The position numbers and the translations under genes were made by a program. This document shows, one piece after another, positions 1-7,051 of a DNA stretch of 36,528 bases. The notes below the pieces were generated by a model. That model worked only from the letters and a program-made list of their open reading frames with translations, made no database searches and had not been told where the DNA came from. Position 1 is the stretch's first letter; every line of letters starts with the position of its first letter. The DNA lies in contig JAPDJB010000052.1 of the NCBI GenBank assembly GCA_029259285.1, positions 1 to 36,528 on the forward strand, read 5' to 3'. The stretch comes from Candidatus Bathyarchaeota archaeon. GTDB taxonomy: Archaea; Thermoproteota; Bathyarchaeia; TCS64; B23.

Positions 1-506
1 GAGCATACGACGATCATCTTGGTCTCAGGCTTAATCGCCTCCTTCAGCTCCTCGATGTCGGGGTGGAAGCGCCTCTCCTCCCTCAGGGCGACGGGTGAGA
101 GCTTGAGATTCAGGTAGTTGAAGACGGGGGAGTAGCCCATATAGTAGGGTTCGAAGACTATGATGCCGTCACCTCGCTGTAGCAGGGCGACGAAGCAGGT
201 GAATAGGGCTGGGGTGCTCCCAGAGAACAATCTCACCTCCGACTCGGGGTCCCAATCGGTTCCGTATTGGCTGTGATACTCCGCCAGCGCCGTTCTGAGG
301 TCTATATATCCATCCCAGGCTGGATAGTGGGTCCACCCCTCCTCTATGGCCTTTATGGCTGCCTCCCTGATATGCTTCGGAGTCTCGAAGTCTGGGTCTC
401 CGGCGAGGAGGCTCATCACCCCCTCCATCTTCCTAACCTTCGCCAGGAATCTCCGGTAGACGGGTGTCTCAATCTCCCAGAGCCTTGGGTCTCCAAACCG
501 CCTCAT
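1..506 (-). CDS. PLP-dependent aminotransferase class I/II, N-terminal part (runs off window)
   Basis: About 168 residues are visible from an ATG at 506; the rest lies before base 1. The translation starts MRRFGDPRLWEIETPVYRRF and has fold-type I landmarks: LLAGDPDFETP near residue 35 (the usual 'GEPDFxTP' segment), a TYR-like segment 'HYPAWDGYIDLRTALAEY', 'LFSGSTPALFTCFVALL' (cofactor-phosphate region) and 'FEPYYMGYSP' (the D/E-P-x-Y motif). The Schiff-base lysine lies outside the window, so substrate cannot be read; aspartate/aromatic or alanine-type transaminases share this N-terminus. The start is supported by a TATA-like box 28-35 bases upstream, giving a near-leaderless message. It diverges from the M20 peptidase gene at 592. 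Confidence 0.85.
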   Translation of the reverse strand, partial: MRRFGDPRLWEIETPVYRRFLAKVRKMEGVMSLLAGDPDFETPKHIREAAIKAIEEGWTHYPAWDGYIDLRTALAEYHSQYGTDWDPESEVRLFSGSTPALFTCFVALLQRGDGIIVFEPYYMGYSPVFNYLNLKLSPVALREERRFHPDIEELKEAIKPETKMIVVC

Positions 507-533
507 AGGTCTCCACTATTCTATCCAGATGAT

Positions 534-541
534 GTATAAAA
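534..541 (-). promoter_or_regulatory. TATA-like box for the aminotransferase gene
   Basis: TTTTATAC on the minus strand, centred about 32 bases before the ATG at 506. This predicts a transcript starting within a few bases of the start codon. Confidence 0.5.
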
Positions 542-591
542 GGCTCCCCACCCCAACCCTTTAACCCTCCCGACTCCCTTAATCCCATGGA

Positions 592-1860
592 ATGTCCCTA
601 GAGAGAATTCTCTCGGAGGCTGAGGCCGCGAGGGATGAGGTGGTGAAGCTCTGCAGCGACCTCATAAAGTTCGACTCGGCGCATCCGGAGGGGAGAACCG
701 ATGAGTGCGTCGCATACATCCAGAGCTACATGGATCGACACGGCGTAGAGACCGAGATACACAGCCGGAACCCTAAGAAGCCGAACATAGTCGCCAGGAT
801 ACCAGGGGAAGGTGAGGCCAAAATCCTATGGGTAGGCCACCTCGATGTGGTTCCCATAGGTAAACCAGAGGAGTGGAGCCATCCACCCTATGGGGGAGAG
901 GTCGACGGCGTCTACATCTATGGCCGAGGCGCCTCCGATATGAAGGGGGCATGCGCAGCGGCGATGGTGGCTGCGAGACTCCTCAACGAGCTGGGCTGCA
1001 GAAACACCGTCGAGTTCTGGTTCACAGCCGATGAGGAGATCGGGGGAGGAGACGGAGCCAGATGGCTGGCTGAATCGGGGAGATTTAAGGGGGATATCTG
1101 CATCATAGGCGATGGAACAGGCGGAGGCCTGGAGCATCCAGCCATAGACATCGGATGTAAGGGAAGCGTCCCAACGAAGCTTATAGCCAGGGGCAAGACA
1201 GCCCATGGGAGCACACCCTTCCTTGGGGATAACGCCATAAAGAAGCTGATGAAAGCCATACCCCACGTCGAGAGGATCGCCGAGTTCAGGCTCAGCCTAC
1301 CAGAGGAGCTGGAGGAACCCATAAGGCAGTCGATTGAGTTTATTGAGGCGACGATAGAGCTGACCGATGAGCAGCGGGAGGCGGTGAAGAGGCTTTACCA
1401 CCATCCAACGGTGAGCTGCAACATCATCCAGGGCGGCGTGAAGCGGAACGTGGTGCCAGACTACGCTGAAGCCGTCTTCGACATCAGATTGACGCCTGGT
1501 AGCGATCCAAAGGCCGTGAAGAGACGTATAGAGAAGCTCGTCGAGGAGGCTGCCATACCAGGCGTAGAGGTGGAGGTTACGGCGCCGGAGCAGGCCGGAT
1601 ACTACGAGTCTCCGAACACCAGCTTCGCCAGGCAGCTCGCCGAAACCATAGAGCTGGTCACCGGAAAGAGGCCAATATTCAAGATTCTAACCGGTGGAAC
1701 CGACGCCATCAGCATAGAGCGCTATGCCCACATACCCTGCCTCGGCTATGGGCTGTCGATGGTTGGTGAGGCCCACAAGCCGGATGAGAAGAATAAGATA
1801 GAGAACCTCATCTTAGGCGTGAAGGTCTATACGCTGTTTCCGATGAGGTATAGGGCTTAG
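592..1860 (+). CDS. M20 family metallopeptidase (ArgE/DapE/CPG2-like)
   Basis: A 422-residue di-zinc amidohydrolase that should remove an acyl or amino-acid group from a small substrate in the cytoplasm. Metal-site motifs are complete: GHLDVVP (H83, D85), GRGASDMKG (bridging D116), ADEEIGG (general base E148 and ligand E149), D174 in IGDGTGG, and H395 in GEAHKPDE. The lid/dimerisation domain lies between, roughly residues 185-300, starting at GCKGSVPTKLIARGKTAHGS. Length fits the family. The ATG at 592 is preceded by TTTAA at 560-564, about 30 bases upstream, and no Shine-Dalgarno, which suggests a leaderless message. The exact substrate (acetylornithine, succinyl-diaminopimelate, acetyl-lysine carrier product or a dipeptide) cannot be told, because no amino-acid biosynthesis genes adjoin it. 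Confidence 0.9.
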   Translation: MSLERILSEAEAARDEVVKLCSDLIKFDSAHPEGRTDECVAYIQSYMDRHGVETEIHSRNPKKPNIVARIPGEGEAKILWVGHLDVVPIGKPEEWSHPPYGGEVDGVYIYGRGASDMKGACAAAMVAARLLNELGCRNTVEFWFTADEEIGGGDGARWLAESGRFKGDICIIGDGTGGGLEHPAIDIGCKGSVPTKLIARGKTAHGSTPFLGDNAIKKLMKAIPHVERIAEFRLSLPEELEEPIRQSIEFIEATIELTDEQREAVKRLYHHPTVSCNIIQGGVKRNVVPDYAEAVFDIRLTPGSDPKAVKRRIEKLVEEAAIPGVEVEVTAPEQAGYYESPNTSFARQLAETIELVTGKRPIFKILTGGTDAISIERYAHIPCLGYGLSMVGEAHKPDEKNKIENLILGVKVYTLFPMRYRA

Positions 1861-1903
1861 CGTAAACAATATTACCCACTTTATTTCCCGTAATACGATT
1901 CCC

Positions 1904-2365
1904 TTGAAGCCCGAACACCCAAAACCCAGATCCCTCTCCGAGGAGCTCCTAAGAGGAGCGAAGGATTTCCACGGCCATAGAGGGCCGTTCCTAATCCTCG
2001 GCCTAAGAATCGGCCTAGCAGCTCTAAGATTGCTGGATGCTGAGGGGTGGTTCGACCTAAAATGCAGGGTGAGGCTCCCCCTCAGGGTTCCTGAGACCTG
2101 CCTCCTCGATGGCATACAGTTCTCAACGGGATGCACCCTCGGCAAGCGTAACATCGAGGTTGAGGAGGGGGAGGAGATCAAGGCCTTCTTCGAGAAGCGA
2201 GATGGCGGACGCCTAGTCATCAAGGTGAGGCCTGAGGCCCTGATACGAATCAGGGAGGTCCTATCAAGAGGGATGGAGGGGATGATGGAGGAGGCTGAAC
2301 ATCTGCTTAAGGCGTCGGATGAGGAGCTCCTAGAGATATTCACCCCTTCCCCCACTTCCAGGTGA
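1904..2365 (+). CDS. FmdE-like domain protein
   Basis: A 153-residue protein of the FmdE family, named after a subunit found with tungsten/molybdenum formylmethanofuran dehydrogenase. Visible family motifs are FHGHRGPFLILGLRIG (residues 22-37, H23 and H25), the PETCLLDGIQ segment with C66 and D69, and STGCTLGKRNI with C77. These His, Cys and Asp residues are likely metal ligands. The C-terminal zinc ribbon present in many FmdE proteins is absent; the protein ends after one helical segment. The start is TTG at 1904, with a TATA-like CTTTATTT at 1879-1886. No formylmethanofuran dehydrogenase or molybdopterin genes are nearby, so the role of this stand-alone form is unknown. Confidence 0.8.
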   Translation: MKPEHPKPRSLSEELLRGAKDFHGHRGPFLILGLRIGLAALRLLDAEGWFDLKCRVRLPLRVPETCLLDGIQFSTGCTLGKRNIEVEEGEEIKAFFEKRDGGRLVIKVRPEALIRIREVLSRGMEGMMEEAEHLLKASDEELLEIFTPSPTSR

Positions 2366-2371
2366 ACCAAT

Positions 2372-2380
2372 CCTTTTATC
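2372..2380 (+). promoter_or_regulatory. TATA-like box for the phospholipase D-fold gene
   Basis: CCTTTTATC centred about 27 bases before the ATG at 2403, the spacing expected for a leaderless archaeal transcript. Confidence 0.45.
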
Positions 2381-2402
2381 CTCAGCATGGAAGTCTAACC
2401 CG

Positions 2403-3104
2403 ATGAAGGCGAGGTTCCTCCTCATCGGAGTCCTCATCGTCCTCGTAGTAGGCGTCCTCACCACCTATGCGGCGACTCCAGATGTCTCAGCCCTAGAGGA
2501 GAGGATCAGGGAGCTGGAGGAGGAGCTTGAGGGGCGGGAGGCTACGATAGAAGCCCTCCAGGGCGAGCTGGAGGATAAGGAGGCTGAGATTGAAAGCCTG
2601 GAGAGGCAGCTCTCAGGGCTTGAGGCGGAACTCTCCCAGTTGAGAGAGCAGCTCAACATCACCCTCATCGCCGTCAGCTTCTCAAGAACCGAGGATACGA
2701 GCAGCCTCATCAGGAGCTGGATCGACAGGGCCAACGAGTCGATCAGGGTGATGGTGATGCTCATCACCCAGGACGAGCTGGCCGACTCCCTCATAGATGC
2801 TCACAGGAGAGGAGTCGATGTAGACGTCATCATAGATGACGACTGGCTATATAAAACCGGAAGCGACTATGAGCGACTGCTGGAGGCCGGGGTGGACATC
2901 CGAGGGGACGATAGGCCGGGTCTGATGCACCACAAGGTTGTGGTCATCGACGGCTGCATAGTCATCACCGGCAGCTATAATTGGAGCAGGTCGGCGGAGG
3001 AGAGTAACGATGAGAACATAATCATATTGAGGAGCAGCCTCATCGCCGAGGAATACCTGGAGGAGTTCAATAGAATCTGGGCTGGGACCACGCCTGGGAG
3101 TTAA
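2403..3104 (+). CDS. Membrane-anchored coiled-coil protein with phospholipase D (HKD) domain
   Basis: A 233-residue protein in three parts. Residues 4-23 are a hydrophobic signal or anchor segment. Residues about 28-85 form a heptad-rich coiled coil (LEERIRELEEELEGREATIE and on). Residues about 90-230 are a single PLD domain with the HxKx4D motif H176, K178, D183 (LMHHKVVVIDG) followed by TGSYNWSRSAEESNDEN. Single-HKD proteins such as the Nuc nuclease dimerise to build the active site, and the coiled coil could drive that pairing. Signal plus anchor suggest action outside the cell, on nucleic acid or phosphodiesters; substrate is not determined. The 3' end overlaps the convergent radical SAM gene by 38 bases. 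Confidence 0.85.
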   Translation: MKARFLLIGVLIVLVVGVLTTYAATPDVSALEERIRELEEELEGREATIEALQGELEDKEAEIESLERQLSGLEAELSQLREQLNITLIAVSFSRTEDTSSLIRSWIDRANESIRVMVMLITQDELADSLIDAHRRGVDVDVIIDDDWLYKTGSDYERLLEAGVDIRGDDRPGLMHHKVVVIDGCIVITGSYNWSRSAEESNDENIIILRSSLIAEEYLEEFNRIWAGTTPGS

Positions 3105-3993
3105 GGGTCAAATCACCCGCAGGTATGAGATGGCTTCCATCGCAGCTTGGAGCCGTATGGAGCTTTGGGAATCCCTCCCTACAGGTTGCGAAGGTTAAAC
3201 CCAATCGATCGCATAGGTCTCTAACCTCCCTCATCAGTTTAAGCCTCATCTCCCTTGGGAGATACCAGCTTCGCCCCCTTCTCTCTCCCCTGTCGAAGTA
3301 GAGGTGTCTCAGCCTTTCGCTCTCCTCTGGGAAGGCCTCGCTGACCCTCAGCCAGCTGTCCCATCGGGGTTTGAAGGTGCTGGAGACGACGTGGACGACG
3401 CCGGCTCTCTCGGCCTCGGTCAGCAGCTCCTCGATCGAGTCGTCGGTGATCCCTAGTATGATGGGATCGAGCCTCAGGCCTACGGGAATCCCATGGGCTG
3501 TTAGCTCCTCGATGATTTCAAGCCTTCTCATAGGCCTCGGAGCCTTAGGTTCGAGTCTTCCAGCGATATGGTCGTCGAGGGTTGTTATCGTCACCGTCAC
3601 CGCCGCCCTCAGCTCTTGTAGCAGGTCTATGTCTCTCAGGATGGTGTCCCCCTTTGTCACTATGAGGATCCTCAGGTTTCTCCCAGCGAACTCCTCTAGG
3701 CATCTCCTCGTCAGCCTCAGCCTCCTCTCCATAGGTGGATAGGGGTCTGAGCTATTCGACATCGAGATCAATGTGTCCTCAGGTATTCTCCTCAGGTCTC
3801 TCCTCACCATCTCTATGAGGCTGCGTTTAGGCCTGCAGTTGTAGAAGTCCTTGATGTAGGAGGAGGCGTAGCAGTAGAGGCAGCCGTGTTCACAGCCCGT
3901 ATATGGGTCGAGGGAGAGCTTCGGTGGACAGGTGCAGAGGGGACTTCTCCATGGGTCGAAGGGCCTTATGATCCGTGTTCTCAGCCTCTCCAA
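3067..3993 (-). CDS. Radical SAM protein, SPL-like (COG1533 type)
   Basis: A 308-residue radical S-adenosylmethionine enzyme. The cluster-binding motif is C34-x3-C38-x2-C41 in YTGCEHGCLYCYA, preceded by SLDPYTG as in the spore-photoproduct-lyase-like group. Next come SMSNSSDPYPPMERRLRLTR (about residues 77-96), ILIVTKGD, and a glycine/charge-rich barrel segment VTITTLDD. A further Cys pair occurs late (CDRLG and ATCREG). Enzymes of this group are found near DNA repair genes, but most are uncharacterised and true thymine-dimer repair is proven only for SplB itself. It starts 15 bases after the end of the PolX gene on the same strand, so the two are probably co-transcribed. Its 3' end overlaps the convergent PLD-fold gene. 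Confidence 0.85.
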   Translation of the reverse strand: MERLRTRIIRPFDPWRSPLCTCPPKLSLDPYTGCEHGCLYCYASSYIKDFYNCRPKRSLIEMVRRDLRRIPEDTLISMSNSSDPYPPMERRLRLTRRCLEEFAGRNLRILIVTKGDTILRDIDLLQELRAAVTVTITTLDDHIAGRLEPKAPRPMRRLEIIEELTAHGIPVGLRLDPIILGITDDSIEELLTEAERAGVVHVVSSTFKPRWDSWLRVSEAFPEESERLRHLYFDRGERRGRSWYLPREMRLKLMREVRDLCDRLGLTFATCREGFPKLHTAPSCDGSHLIPAGDLTLNSQAWSQPRFY

Positions 3994-4008
3994 CTCGCCT
4001 TAGACTCC

Positions 4009-5742
4009 TTATCTCTCCAGCTTTCTCAGGAGTTCGTCGACGGGTAGGGTGTTGATGACATCCCCTGGCTCCAGCCATCCCCTCCTTGCGACGGCTACAC
4101 CGAGGTTTAGGAACTCCATGTGATTCGGGGCGTGTGCATCGGTTCCTATACTCATCACTATGCCATGCTCCTTTGCGGCCTTTGCGTTGACGTCGTTGAG
4201 GTCTAAGCGGTTTGGGAAGGCGTTTATCTCCATCAGCACCTCCTGCTCGGCTGCGGCCTCGAAGACCTTGTCGAGGTTCAGTGCGTAGGGTCTCCGTCGA
4301 AGTATGATCCTCCCCGTTGGGTGGCCTATGGCTGAGACGTAGTCGTTGTGGATCGCCCTTATCATGCGCTCCGTCATCTGCCTCTCATCGGCCTTAAAGC
4401 CAGAGTGGATGCTGGCGACGACGAAGTCGAGGTCTTTGAGCACTGAGTCTGGTAGGTCGAGGCTTCCATCAGCCTTTATGTCGACCTCGATGCCCTTCAG
4501 CACCGTGAAGCCTTCAAGCCGTTCGTTCAGCCTATCGATCTCAGCCATCTGTTTTCGGAGGCGTTCCTCATCTAAGCCTCTGGCGATGCCCATGGACTTC
4601 GAGTGATCGCAGATGGCGATGTATTCGAGGCCGAGGCTCATCGCCTTCTGAGCCATCTCCTCTATGGTTCCTGTTCCGTCGCTCCACTTCGTATGTATAT
4701 GGAGGTCTCCCCTTATCTCCTCCTCCTTCACGAGTCGGGGCAGCCGTCCCTCCATAGCCGCCTCGATCTCCCCTCGGTCCTCCCTCAATTCAGGCTCGAT
4801 CCACTCTAGGCCGAGGGCCTTGTAGACGCTCTCCTCGGTCTCCCCAGCTATGCGTTCACCTGTCTCCCTATCGAATAGGCCATATTCGTTGAGCTTATAC
4901 CCCTTCTTCACGGCGATAGTCCTCAGCTTTATGTTATGCGCCTTGGAGCCTGTGAAGTATTGGAGCGCAGACCCATAGGATTCAGGGGGTATAACTCTCA
5001 GGTCTACTTGGAGATTGGCGCCTATGATGACTGTGCTCCGAGTCGTCCCCTGGGAGATCACCCTGGAGACCCTCGGCATAGAGACGAATCGCTCGACAAC
5101 CTCCTCAGGCCTCGTCGAGAGGACGAGTATATCGAGGTCTCCAACGGTCTCCTTGCGTCTCCTCGCCGATCCAGCGGGTTCTATTCTGAGAACGGCGTCA
5201 CACCCCTTCATGTAAGCCACGATCTCATCGATGACGGGTAGGATGGCTCCGAGGAGGAAGCGCTCCTGTCGACGTCTATACTCCTCTATGCTTTGGAGGA
5301 TGTTCTCCTCGGTCTTGGGGCCGAAGCCCTTTAGACGTCTGATCTTCCCAGCCTTAGCCGCCTTCTCCAACTCGTCTATAGAGTTGATCCCCAATTCCTC
5401 GTAGAGCCTCATCGCCTTCTTAGGCCCAACGCCGTCCAGCTCTATGAGCTCCATCACGCCCCTTGGAAGACCCTCCCTGAGCTCCTCCAGCTTACTGCTC
5501 TGCCCCGTCTCAAGATACTCCTCTATCACCGCCGCTATGCTCTTCCCAACCCCTGGAATCGATTGGAGTTCTCCCCGCTGCCATATCTTCCTTATATCCT
5601 CCGTCAGCGACCCAATCCGCTGAGCAGCCATCATATACGCCCTGCTACGATACTGCTCCCCCTTCAGGGCGTAGAGCTCGCTGATCTCATAGAGAATCTC
5701 AGCCACCTCAGCGTTTACACTCATCCCCTTTAGAGGATTCAA
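4009..5742 (-). CDS. polX: DNA polymerase/3'-5' exonuclease PolX (Pol beta core plus PHP domain)
   Basis: A 577-residue family X DNA polymerase used in gap filling and base excision repair. The N-terminal 8-kDa-like domain has a helix-hairpin-helix SIPGVGKSIA (61-70); a second is ELDGVGPKKA (101-110) and a third LKGFGPKTEE. The nucleotidyltransferase core shows GSARRRKETVGDLDILV, with catalytic D202 and D204 and the third Asp D247 in QVDLRV. The C-terminal PHP nuclease domain starts at GDLHIHTKWSDGTG (H358, H360, D365) and ends with GTDAHA (D535, H537). All catalytic residues are present. I prefer the TTG start at 5742 because AGGAGG lies four bases upstream; an ATG at 5724 is the alternative and would shorten the protein by six residues. 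It lies between an M20D gene and a radical SAM gene on the same strand. Confidence 0.95.
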   Translation of the reverse strand: MNPLKGMSVNAEVAEILYEISELYALKGEQYRSRAYMMAAQRIGSLTEDIRKIWQRGELQSIPGVGKSIAAVIEEYLETGQSSKLEELREGLPRGVMELIELDGVGPKKAMRLYEELGINSIDELEKAAKAGKIRRLKGFGPKTEENILQSIEEYRRRQERFLLGAILPVIDEIVAYMKGCDAVLRIEPAGSARRRKETVGDLDILVLSTRPEEVVERFVSMPRVSRVISQGTTRSTVIIGANLQVDLRVIPPESYGSALQYFTGSKAHNIKLRTIAVKKGYKLNEYGLFDRETGERIAGETEESVYKALGLEWIEPELREDRGEIEAAMEGRLPRLVKEEEIRGDLHIHTKWSDGTGTIEEMAQKAMSLGLEYIAICDHSKSMGIARGLDEERLRKQMAEIDRLNERLEGFTVLKGIEVDIKADGSLDLPDSVLKDLDFVVASIHSGFKADERQMTERMIRAIHNDYVSAIGHPTGRIILRRRPYALNLDKVFEAAAEQEVLMEINAFPNRLDLNDVNAKAAKEHGIVMSIGTDAHAPNHMEFLNLGVAVARRGWLEPGDVINTLPVDELLRKLER

Positions 5743-5746
5743 GAGG

Positions 5747-5752
5747 CCTCCT
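5747..5752 (-). promoter_or_regulatory. Ribosome binding site deciding the polX start
   Basis: AGGAGG on the minus strand, four bases before the TTG at 5742. The ATG at 5724 lacks a correctly spaced site, so this favours initiation at TTG. Confidence 0.55.
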
Positions 5753-5778
5753 ATTAAGATTGAGCTGAGAATGGATGG

Positions 5779-7002
5779 TCAGCTTGACTCTGAGATAGCT
5801 CTCCTATGGGCCTCCTTCACCTCCTCCAGCAGCCTTGGGTCTAGAATGAGCTCTAGGGCTGCGAGGGCCATGGCCTTGGCTCCGATCTCGATGGCTCTAT
5901 GCCCCCTCTCCGTCATCGTCGCCTCGGCGAACTCCCTTGTGTGGAGTGCCACTCCCTCAGGGGCGATGGAGATCATGGGATGGATCGCGGGAACTACATG
6001 GGTGACGTCTGAGAAGTCTGTGCTCGCCATGGGGATCCTCCTAGCCGTCAGCTCAGGCGGCTCCACCTCCTCCCCAAGCTCGCTGAGGATCCTGTAAAGG
6101 AGTCTCTCCAGGGGTTCATTTCTCACGTTTGATCTCAGTCCAGGCCGTACATCGATGTGGACTTCGCATCCCGTCGCTATGGCTGCGCCTCGGGCGCAGT
6201 TCTTCATCATCTTCACGAGTTCTGGTATATAGCTGTCGTCGCTGCTTCTCACGCCGAATTGAAGGACTGCCCTATCGGGTATAATATTCGATGCGGCTCC
6301 CCCCTCCCTTATTATGCCATGGATCACGGCGTTGGCGTCTCGTCTAAGCTGCTGTCGATTTGCGTGAACCGCCATATACATCAAAACAGCGGCGTTTAAG
6401 GCGTTTACGCCTAGATGGGGGAAGGCTGCGGCATGGGCGGCTCGACCCTTGAACTCCACGGTGATGCCGGTCACAGCTAGGAATCCCTCATTCACCCTTG
6501 TTATCCCGCTGGTTGGATGGATCATCATCGCGACGTCGAGATCGTCGAAGAGGCCTGCCTCTGCCATACGCCTCTTAGCTCCGGCGCTGGGGCCACGCCC
6601 CTCCTCCGCTGGGGTTCCATAGACGAAGACGGTTCCAGCAACTTCATCTAACACCCTTCTAAGGGCTATTCCAGCCCCTATGGCCGCGGCTCCTATTATG
6701 TTGTGGCCGCATCCATGCCCTATCTCAGGTAGGGCGTCATACTCCGCCATGAAGGCGATCTTCGGCGTTGGGCCTACTCCGCTGTATGAGGCCCTGAAGG
6801 CCGTCGGCATGTTCAGTATCCCCCTTTCAACCTTGAAGCCGTGTCTCTCCAGCTCCTCCGACAGCCTCTTAGAGGCCTCATACTCCTCGCTCCCCAGCTC
6901 GGGATGCATCCCAATCCAGTCGCTCAGCTCGATGAGCCTTGGAAGAAGTCTATCAACCTCCTCTAAAACGAGCTTCTTCAATCGTTCTTCGTCGCGCATC
7001 AT
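5779..7002 (-). CDS. M20D family amidohydrolase (AbgB / N-acyl-amino-acid hydrolase-like)
   Basis: About 407 residues of an M20D metallopeptidase, the group that includes p-aminobenzoyl-glutamate hydrolase subunit B and IAA-amino-acid hydrolases. Numbered from the ATG at 7002, motifs are EYDALPEIGHGCGHN with ligands C98 and H100, then GTPAEEG with E133/E134. A later His lies in MIHPTSG and the last metal His in VALHTREFAE. GCGHN with a Cys ligand is diagnostic for M20D rather than the ArgE-like group at 592. An in-frame GTG at 7017 would add five residues. I chose 7002 because a TATA-like box at 7028-7037 places the transcript start near 7006 and GAGAGG precedes the ATG; ATG 6999 is equally possible. 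Substrate is unknown. Confidence 0.88.
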   Translation of the reverse strand: MMRDEERLKKLVLEEVDRLLPRLIELSDWIGMHPELGSEEYEASKRLSEELERHGFKVERGILNMPTAFRASYSGVGPTPKIAFMAEYDALPEIGHGCGHNIIGAAAIGAGIALRRVLDEVAGTVFVYGTPAEEGRGPSAGAKRRMAEAGLFDDLDVAMMIHPTSGITRVNEGFLAVTGITVEFKGRAAHAAAFPHLGVNALNAAVLMYMAVHANRQQLRRDANAVIHGIIREGGAASNIIPDRAVLQFGVRSSDDSYIPELVKMMKNCARGAAIATGCEVHIDVRPGLRSNVRNEPLERLLYRILSELGEEVEPPELTARRIPMASTDFSDVTHVVPAIHPMISIAPEGVALHTREFAEATMTERGHRAIEIGAKAMALAALELILDPRLLEEVKEAHRRAISESS

Positions 7003-7027
7003 CAACCTCTCTATCACCTCTCATAGC

Positions 7028-7037
7028 GTTAATAAGT
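7028..7037 (-). promoter_or_regulatory. TATA-like box in front of the M20D gene
   Basis: ACTTATTAAC on the minus strand, centred 30 bases before ATG 7002. It lies in the short gap after the antiporter gene, so the M20D gene may have its own promoter inside the minus-strand run. Confidence 0.4.
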
Positions 7038-7051
7038 CTTTGAAGAAACTC

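Noticed and set aside
826-1266. 146-residue open frame opposite the M20 peptidase gene
   Set aside because: It lies wholly antisense to a gene with a complete set of M20 motifs and has low-complexity, shadow-like composition.
1813-2388. 191-residue minus-strand frame
   Set aside because: Serine/arginine-rich mirror of the FmdE-like gene, with no domain pattern.
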